A DNA stretch of 64,000 nucleotides from NCBI RefSeq assembly GCF_043195125.1, contig NZ_JBAFWR010000006.1; one strand, 5' to 3'. Under the pieces are notes generated by a model. It was given only the letters and a program-made list of their open reading frames with translations, was not told the DNA's origin and made no database searches. Positions 58,826 to 64,000 of the stretch are shown piece after piece (the first letter of the stretch is position 1; each line of letters begins with the position of its first letter). Source of the stretch: NCEH01 sp043195125. Lineage in GTDB: Bacteria; Pseudomonadota; Alphaproteobacteria; Rhizobiales; Xanthobacteraceae. Made by a program: the position numbers and the translations under genes.

Positions 58826-58930
58826 GAAGCCCAAAAAGGTCATTTGCGATGAACGCAAGGGCCCTTTAGCGTCCTTGGGGCAGGTCGCTGGGAGGCGACC
58901 CGCATCAGCGGACGTTCGAAAGATCCCCAA

Positions 58931-59806
58931 ATGAAAAAAATGATCATCGAGGCGCGCGTCAACGAATATGCCATGCGGGACCGCAATCCCCACGTCCCAT
59001 GGACCGCCGACGAAATCGCCGAAACCGCAGCGCGTTGCCGGGAGGCTGGAGCCTCGATCCTCCATTTCCACGCGCGCGCGCCGGACGGGGCTCCGCTCCA
59101 TACCGTGGAGGAGAATGCCGACGTCATCCGCAAAGTGCGGGCGAAGTGCGACATCCTCATCCTGCCCACGCTTGGGTTCATCGCCAGCGACGACGACCCG
59201 CACGGTCGGATGGACTGCATGATGGAACTGGCGAAGGACCCCGCAACCCGGCCGGATATCGTTCCGGTCGATACCGGCACCGCCAATCTCGAATCCTACG
59301 ACGCCGCGACCCGGACCTTTTCGCATACGGACCGGGTCTATAAGAACCGCACCGACGTGGTGATCTCCTACGTCGAGCGTCTGAAGGCCGCGCACATCAA
59401 GCCGAAGCTCGTCTGCTGGTCGGTGGGCTTCATGCGCCGCGCGGAGGCGCTGATCGACATGGGGCTCGCAGCCGAGCCCGCCTATTTCCTGCTGAATATG
59501 ACCGATGCGCCCTTCATCACCGGACATCCGGGCACAGTGGACGGCCTTGAAGCGCATCTGCGCTTCCTGCCGTCGCGCGCCCGCCATTACTGGACCGCAA
59601 ACATCGTCGGCGGCAACCTGCTGGACTTGTGCGATACGGTGGCGCGCCGCGGCGGCAACATCGCCCCTGGCATCGGCGACTTTCCCTATGTGGAACTGGG
59701 GTGTCCGCGCAACGAGGAGGTCATCCACCACGCGGCCCAGATCGCGCGTGCCGCGGGCCGGGAGATCGCCTCGCCGCAGGATGTCCGGGAGATGCTGGAG
59801 CTCTGA
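58931..59806 (+). CDS. BKACE (DUF849) beta-keto acid cleavage enzyme
   Basis: The protein has 291 residues of the 3-keto-5-aminohexanoate cleavage enzyme family: MIIEARVNEYAMRDRNPHVP, a catalytic Glu at EAR, zinc ligands in ILHFHARAPDG (His-x-His), VDTGTANLESYD, and HAAQIARAAGREIASPQDVR at the C-terminus. BKACE enzymes split a beta-keto acid with acetyl-CoA into acetoacetate and a CoA thioester. The zinc HFHAR motif is intact. It is divergent from the LysR gene with operator copy 2 between them. In this setting it would consume a beta-keto acid made in the acid-sugar or neighbouring CoA pathway, which is inference. Confidence 0.9.
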   Translation: MKKMIIEARVNEYAMRDRNPHVPWTADEIAETAARCREAGASILHFHARAPDGAPLHTVEENADVIRKVRAKCDILILPTLGFIASDDDPHGRMDCMMELAKDPATRPDIVPVDTGTANLESYDAATRTFSHTDRVYKNRTDVVISYVERLKAAHIKPKLVCWSVGFMRRAEALIDMGLAAEPAYFLLNMTDAPFITGHPGTVDGLEAHLRFLPSRARHYWTANIVGGNLLDLCDTVARRGGNIAPGIGDFPYVELGCPRNEEVIHHAAQIARAAGREIASPQDVREMLEL

Positions 59807-59820
59807 TCCGTGGGGCATCG

Positions 59821-60780
59821 TCAACACAGCCGCCGAGCTTTCCATTCCTCCGAATCCGCCAGCGATAGCAGCGTGTCGACGGCGGTCTGTGCCACCGCCA
59901 TGGTGGCACGGGAGGAAGGGCGGTTGAGGGGCGTGGCGAGATATACGGTGCGCGTGACGCCGGGATCGACGACGCGGAAGGAATGCAGCTTCAGACCTTC
60001 CGCGGCGTTGGCATTGGCGCTGGCATCGCGGGCCGCCAGCGAGCCGATGGTGACGCCATGGCCGCGTCGCACCATCTCGAAGATCTGCGGCGAGGCATCG
60101 AGCTCTATCGCCACATTGAGCGGAATGGCATGGCGCCGCGCCGTGACCTCGAGGAGGCTCCGCAGGCCGTGCTCGGGACCGGGCATGACGAGGCGGAGAT
60201 GCTGGATATCCCGCAGGCGGATTTCCCCCGCTGTGGTCAGGTGGGGGGCGACCGTGCGCGGATCGTAGGTGCTGACGTAGAGGTCCTCCTCGGCGATCGG
60301 CTGGAGCGATGCGCTCTTGTCCGTCGCCGCACCGCCGCCGAAGACCAGCGCGGCATCCAGCGTTCCCTCGCGCAGCCAGCTTGCGATGTAGCCCGACATG
60401 CTTTCCACCACCCGTAGGCGGACCTGTGGCAGCTTTTCCTGGCAGGTCTCGATCAGCCGCACCGTGAGCAGCCCCACCAGCGAACCGGGAACGCCGAAGC
60501 GCACGTTGCCGACCGGCTCCTTGCCGCGGCTCAGCATGCTGGCCTTGGCGTCCTCCGAGAGCTTCAAGATCGCATAGGCATGCGAGAGCAATTCACGCCC
60601 CTGTTCGGTCAGCGCGAGGCCGCGCGCTTGGCGGTCGAACAATTGGGTGCCGAATTCGCCTTCGAGATCTTTAAGCCGTGCGCTGAGGGAGGGTGGGCTG
60701 CTGTGCAGAATCTTGGCAGACGCGACCAGCGAGCCGGTCTCGGCTATCGCTACGAATATGCGGAGGTCGCGAAGGTCCAT
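59821..60780 (-). CDS. LysR-type regulator
   Basis: The protein has 319 residues. The N-terminal winged helix reads RDLRIFVAIAETGSLVASAK and SLSARLKDLEGEFGTQLFDR. The effector domain begins about residue 90 (VGNVRFGVPGSLVGLLTVRL) and contains FGGGAATDKSASLQPIAEED. It is the most 3' gene of the minus-strand stretch 59821-64000 and may be cotranscribed with the CitE-like gene, whose stop is 24 bases upstream of this start; a separate promoter is also possible. It is the only regulator of that module and is the natural controller of the CoA transferase and lyase. Convergent with the BKACE gene. Confidence 0.9.
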   Translation of the reverse strand: MDLRDLRIFVAIAETGSLVASAKILHSSPPSLSARLKDLEGEFGTQLFDRQARGLALTEQGRELLSHAYAILKLSEDAKASMLSRGKEPVGNVRFGVPGSLVGLLTVRLIETCQEKLPQVRLRVVESMSGYIASWLREGTLDAALVFGGGAATDKSASLQPIAEEDLYVSTYDPRTVAPHLTTAGEIRLRDIQHLRLVMPGPEHGLRSLLEVTARRHAIPLNVAIELDASPQIFEMVRRGHGVTIGSLAARDASANANAAEGLKLHSFRVVDPGVTRTVYLATPLNRPSSRATMAVAQTAVDTLLSLADSEEWKARRLC

Positions 60781-60804
60781 GGTGTCCTCGGGCTCGGCGG
60801 GCCG

Positions 60805-61701
60805 TTACGGCCGGGGCTTCCGCATTTTTTCCAAAGCCTCGTGGCGCGCAAGAATGGCCCGGGCACGGTCGGCGACCGGAAGGTCCAGCATGGCGCCGCG
60901 GAAGGTCACCGCGCCAATCCCCTGCGCCAGCGCCTCTTCGAAGGCGGCGCGCGCACCGCGGGCCCACTCTATTTCGTCCGCCGAGGGGGCGAACACCTCG
61001 TTCATGATCGGCACCTGGCTCGGATGGATGCAGAAGCCGCCGGTAAAGCCCATCTCGCGTGCCTGGGTGATGGTCCGCCGGAAGGCGGCGGTGTCGGCAT
61101 AATCGGCGACGCTGCCGACGAAGCCGATCGGCTGGATTCCGGCGCTCCGCGCGGCGACTACGGCGTGGGCATTGTGGACGTAAAGGGTGTCGTATGTCGG
61201 CGAGGCGCCCAGCGAGACCGCCAGATCCTCCGCGCCCACCGTCATGCCGGCGATGCGGGGATGGCTTGCCGCGATCGCCGGCATGTTGAGCAGGCCCTCG
61301 GCGGTCTCGATCATGACGATGAGACGCGTGTGGCCGCGCTCCAACCCGCGCTCCGCCTCCAGTTCGTCGAGGATTTCCGAGATGGTGCGCACGTGGGACG
61401 CATCGGGCACCTTCGGCAAGGTGAGGCAGCACACGTGGGGCCCCACCGCCGCCTCCATATCCGCCATCGCGTCCCGCCAGGGGCGGTTGATGCGGACAAT
61501 CACGTCGAGCTGCTGCTGCGCGAGCCGCGCGGCGGCCGCCGGGAGGGCGCGACGCGCGTCTGGCTTCTGGCTCGGGGGCGTTGCGTCTTCCAGGTCGAGT
61601 TGGATCGCATCGGCATCCCGCTCCGCTGCGCGGGCAAGGAAGCGCTCATTCAGAACGGGAATGAACAAAAGGGAGCGCCAAGCGGGCGCGGGCGTGCTCA
61701 T
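60805..61701 (-). CDS. CitE-like CoA ester lyase (HpcH/HpaI aldolase family)
   Basis: This 298-residue TIM-barrel protein has the CitE features AWRSLLFIPVLNERFLARAA, AIQLDLEDATPPSQKPDARR, VRINRPW (Arg70), the metal ligands Glu132 in MIETAEGLLN and Asp159 in GAEDLAVSLG, and a C-terminal GFCIHPSQVPIMNEVF. Relatives cleave malyl-CoA, citramalyl-CoA or citryl-ACP type thioesters, releasing a keto acid or glyoxylate. Its ATG overlaps the stop of the CoA transferase gene (61698-61701), so the CoA ester made there is probably its substrate or precursor. Confidence 0.9.
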   Translation of the reverse strand: MSTPAPAWRSLLFIPVLNERFLARAAERDADAIQLDLEDATPPSQKPDARRALPAAAARLAQQQLDVIVRINRPWRDAMADMEAAVGPHVCCLTLPKVPDASHVRTISEILDELEAERGLERGHTRLIVMIETAEGLLNMPAIAASHPRIAGMTVGAEDLAVSLGASPTYDTLYVHNAHAVVAARSAGIQPIGFVGSVADYADTAAFRRTITQAREMGFTGGFCIHPSQVPIMNEVFAPSADEIEWARGARAAFEEALAQGIGAVTFRGAMLDLPVADRARAILARHEALEKMRKPRP

Positions 61702-62903
61702 TGCGAAATCTCCACGGCGGATCCGCGCGCCGGTATGCCGAGCTCGCGCAGAATTTCTTCATTGTGCTCGCCCACATTGGGTGCAGGGCGGCGGAAGATG
61801 CCGGGCGTGGCCGAGAAACGAGGGATGATGTTGGGCATCGGTATCGAGCCGAGGTCGCGGTCCTCCACCTCGACGATGGCTCCACGGCCCAAGACATAGG
61901 GATGCGCGACGAGGTCGGCCACGGAGCAGACCGGGCCGACGGTGACACCCGCCGCGTCGAACAGTGCGAGGTTCTCCGCCTGGTCGCGCGTGGCAACGAA
62001 GGCAGCGATGATGGCGTCCAGCTCGTCGCGATTGGCGACGCGGGCGTCGTTATCTACGAAGCGGGGATCGCTCTTGAGCTCCGGCCGGCCGATGGTGTCG
62101 AGGATCCGTTCCGCCATGGATTGCATGGAGCCGGACATCGCCACATAGGCCCCGTCGGCGCAGCGATAGACGTTGCGCGGCGCGGTGTGGGAGGATTGGT
62201 TTCCGGCGCGCTCCGTGGGCCGGCCGGTGATGCGCAATTGCGCCGCTTCCGCCCCGATCATGGCGTGGATGGGCTCGAATAGGGACAGATCGATCACCTG
62301 TCCCGGTGCGCCGTTGAGTTCCGTCGCGCGCAAGGCGGCGAGGATCGCCGAAGCGCCGTAGAGGCCGGAGATCATGTCGGCCAAGGCCAGGGGCGGCAAG
62401 GTGGGTGGCTTGTCCGCATGGCCGTTCATGAAGGCCCAGCCGGACATGGCCTCGACCAGCGTGCCGAAGCCGGGACGCAGGCTCCAGGGCCCCGTCTGCC
62501 CCCAGCCGGAGACGCGCAGGACGATCAAGCGCGGGTTGCGCGTGTGCAGGACGTCGGGACCGAGGCCCCAGCGCTCCAGCGTGCCGGGCACGAAGTTCTC
62601 CACCAACACCTGGGCGGTGTCGATCAGGCGCAGCAGCAGGTCGCGTCCGTCCTCGGAATGGATGTCGAGCGCGACGCTGCGCTTGTTGCGCGAATAGACC
62701 TTCCAGAAGACCTCAATGCCGTCGACCTTCCAGCCGCGCAGATCGTCCCCCTTGCCGGGACGCTCGATCTTGATGACATCGGCCCCGTAATCCGCGAGCA
62801 CATGGGTGGCCATGTTGCCGGCCACCAGGCGGGACATGTCGAGCACGCGCACCCCGTCGAGGGGGCCGGACCGGTCGGGCGTGAACTGCACCGTGTCTGT
62901 CAT
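61698..62903 (-). CDS. CaiB/BaiF-type (class III) CoA transferase
   Basis: The protein has 401 residues from ATG 62903, preceded by GAGGA. It has VRVLDMSRLVAGNMATHVLA, IKIERPGKGDDLRGW, LVENFVPGTLERWGLG, FGTLVEAMSGW, the catalytic Asp176 in PLALADMISGLYGA, and the C-terminal NEEILRELG. Class III enzymes move CoA from one acyl-CoA to another acid through Asp-anhydride intermediates. The pair with a CitE-like lyase resembles the itaconate/mesaconate or citramalate-type routes, but the hydratase expected there is not in this window. It lies 8 bases downstream of the dehydrogenase stop. Confidence 0.92.
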   Translation of the reverse strand: MTDTVQFTPDRSGPLDGVRVLDMSRLVAGNMATHVLADYGADVIKIERPGKGDDLRGWKVDGIEVFWKVYSRNKRSVALDIHSEDGRDLLLRLIDTAQVLVENFVPGTLERWGLGPDVLHTRNPRLIVLRVSGWGQTGPWSLRPGFGTLVEAMSGWAFMNGHADKPPTLPPLALADMISGLYGASAILAALRATELNGAPGQVIDLSLFEPIHAMIGAEAAQLRITGRPTERAGNQSSHTAPRNVYRCADGAYVAMSGSMQSMAERILDTIGRPELKSDPRFVDNDARVANRDELDAIIAAFVATRDQAENLALFDAAGVTVGPVCSVADLVAHPYVLGRGAIVEVEDRDLGSIPMPNIIPRFSATPGIFRRPAPNVGEHNEEILRELGIPARGSAVEISQ

Positions 62904-62911
62904 GGCCGTCC

Positions 62912-64000
62912 TCACGTCATCACGATGAGCGGCTTGATTTCCTCAAGCCGATGCATGCGTTCCAGCGCGGTGTTGACATCGGCCAGAGCAAAACGGCCGG
63001 TGATCATCTTGCCGAAGGGGATCGTGTCGATATGGGCTGACGCGAATTGCAGCGCCTTCCAATAGGACTTCACATCGCCCGAGAAGGAGCCGATGACGCG
63101 GATGTTCTTCTTGACGATGGTCGAGGGGCTGAAGGTCGTGGTGCCGCCGCCCAATTGGCCGACGGTGAGATAGCGCCCGCCCTTGCGTACCAGGTCCAGC
63201 CCTTCTCCGAACGCATCCGGGTGGCCGGTGAATTCCATGACGATGTCCGGCCCGCGCCCATCGGTGAGCGCCCGCAATTCCGCGGCACGGTCCGCATGGG
63301 TCGTGCCCTCGATGGTGAAGACGTGGGTGGCGCCGAACTCCTGCGCCAGGGCGAGGCGCGGGGCCGGCGCTCCGATGACGCTCACGGTGCGGGCGCCCGC
63401 AACGCGCGCCACCGCCGCCGCCAATATGCCGAGCGGCCCGGCGCCCTGGATCGCCACGTGCTCGGACGGATCGATCGGCCCGAGATTGTCGAAGGCGTTC
63501 ATCACCGAGCGGAAAGCGCAGGAGCACAGGCTGGCGACTGCATCGTCCAGATTGTCCGGCACCCGGACGCGGCCGGACTGGGGCAGCACATAGCCATATT
63601 CGGAGAAGCCGCCGAGCAGATACGGCGGCTTCTCGATATTCTCATACATGTACGCGCGGCGGTTCTCGCACAGGGTGGGCTGTCGGGCGACGGTGCAGAA
63701 GAAGCACTGGCCGCAGGCGGTGTGGGTCCAAAGGATGCGGTCGCCGATGGCGAGCTTCTGGCCGACGCTGTCGCGCTCCGCCCCTGCGCCGATGGCCACG
63801 ACGCGCCCGACCATCTCGTGGCCGAGGATAATCGGCAGGTCCACGGTGAGCGAGAGATTGCCGCGCGAAAGGTGCACGTCCGTGCCGCAGATGGAGCAGG
63901 CGGTCGTGCGCACGATCAGGGCGCCCGGCTCCGGAGCCCGAGGGACCGGCACGCATTCGATTTTCACCGGTTCTCCGAAGCGGCGCACCACCGCCGCGCG
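62912..64000 (-). CDS. Zinc-binding alcohol dehydrogenase, N-terminus beyond window
   Basis: This is a medium-chain dehydrogenase of at least 359 residues whose 5' end continues past base 64000 (reading RAAVVRRFGEPVKIEC at the edge). The catalytic zinc ligands Cys (CSICGTDVH) and His (LGHEMVGRV) and four structural Cys (CGQCFFCTVARQPTLC) are present, with the nucleotide fold IQGAGPLGILAAAVARVAGA. Substrates are probably polyols or hydroxy acids. It is the first visible gene of the minus-strand operon with CoA transferase and CitE-like lyase; the rest of the operon lies outside the window. Confidence 0.9.
   Translation of the reverse strand, partial: RAAVVRRFGEPVKIECVPVPRAPEPGALIVRTTACSICGTDVHLSRGNLSLTVDLPIILGHEMVGRVVAIGAGAERDSVGQKLAIGDRILWTHTACGQCFFCTVARQPTLCENRRAYMYENIEKPPYLLGGFSEYGYVLPQSGRVRVPDNLDDAVASLCSCAFRSVMNAFDNLGPIDPSEHVAIQGAGPLGILAAAVARVAGARTVSVIGAPAPRLALAQEFGATHVFTIEGTTHADRAAELRALTDGRGPDIVMEFTGHPDAFGEGLDLVRKGGRYLTVGQLGGGTTTFSPSTIVKKNIRVIGSFSGDVKSYWKALQFASAHIDTIPFGKMITGRFALADVNTALERMHRLEEIKPLIVMT

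Noticed and set aside
1..64000. CRISPR arrays, rRNA genes, transposases
   Set aside because: No regularly spaced repeats, no rRNA-like stretches and no transposase or integrase motif were found by reading either strand.

Overview
The window looks like a chromosomal or megaplasmid segment of a GC-rich, metabolically versatile alphaproteobacterium of the Hyphomicrobiales (Bradyrhizobium/Xanthobacteraceae-like soil bacteria). The support is high GC with strong third-position bias, GGAGG-type ribosome binding sites, many LysR/IclR/ROK/ArsR regulators, and several ABC, TRAP and MFS importers feeding small catabolic operons. No rRNA, complete tRNA, CRISPR array, transposase or integrase gene was recognised. 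All assignments come from reading the sequence and recalled family features; no database search was run.

Region 1 (1-15 kb) is a mosaic accessory stretch. Intact genes: alpha/beta hydrolase, membrane protein with a 25-residue partner, DUF892 ferritin-like protein, lone BrnA-type antitoxin, ArsR plus tandem-SRPBCC pair, SDR, crotonase resembling 6-oxocamphor hydrolase, GST, LysR, DHFR-like and aldo/keto reductases, PsiF-repeat protein. Between them lie broken genes: a LysR C-terminus abutting a SnoaL-like C-terminus, a peroxiredoxin and a LysR each with a one-base frame shift in a GC repeat, an azoR remnant, and a collapsed ABC transporter. Two diverged 78-bp AT-rich repeats (871-948 and 14734-14811) lie at the edges.

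Region 2 (14.9-21.8 kb) carries a C-C-hydrolase-like enzyme, an MFS transporter, a cofactor-free haloperoxidase/esterase, a GlxA-type AraC regulator, an exported amidohydrolase and a small secreted protein with three Cys repeats.

Region 3 (21.9-40.7 kb) is the most unusual part. It holds an XRE-cupin regulator, a NitT/TauT-type ABC importer, two metallo-beta-lactamase-fold hydrolases, an HD protein of the MIOX/PhnZ-like group and an ArsR regulator. These are followed by a two-domain protein of the UGSC (seleno)protein family (Cys form), a NifU-like mini-protein, an MHS-family transporter, an MmgE/PrpD protein, an aldehyde dehydrogenase, a beta-hydroxyacid dehydrogenase, an IclR regulator, a TcuA/TcuB-like pair and a TrxB-like reductase. 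The same three-half-site operator precedes both main transcription units, suggesting one IclR-controlled regulon.

Region 4 (40.75-50.9 kb) combines a ROK repressor, an AGE-family epimerase, a Dpp/Gsi-type ABC importer, gamma-glutamyltranspeptidase and a NagB-like deaminase. It looks like uptake and breakdown of an amino-sugar-containing peptide or conjugate.

Region 5 (51-64 kb) has a RuBisCO-like protein, a DUF1537 acid-sugar kinase, a TRAP importer (fused DctQM) and an SDR. A divergent BKACE enzyme shares a perfect TGTGAG-N5-CTCACA operator with this operon, next to the local LysR gene. A second module follows with LysR, CitE-type lyase, CaiB-type CoA transferase and a zinc alcohol dehydrogenase cut by the window edge.
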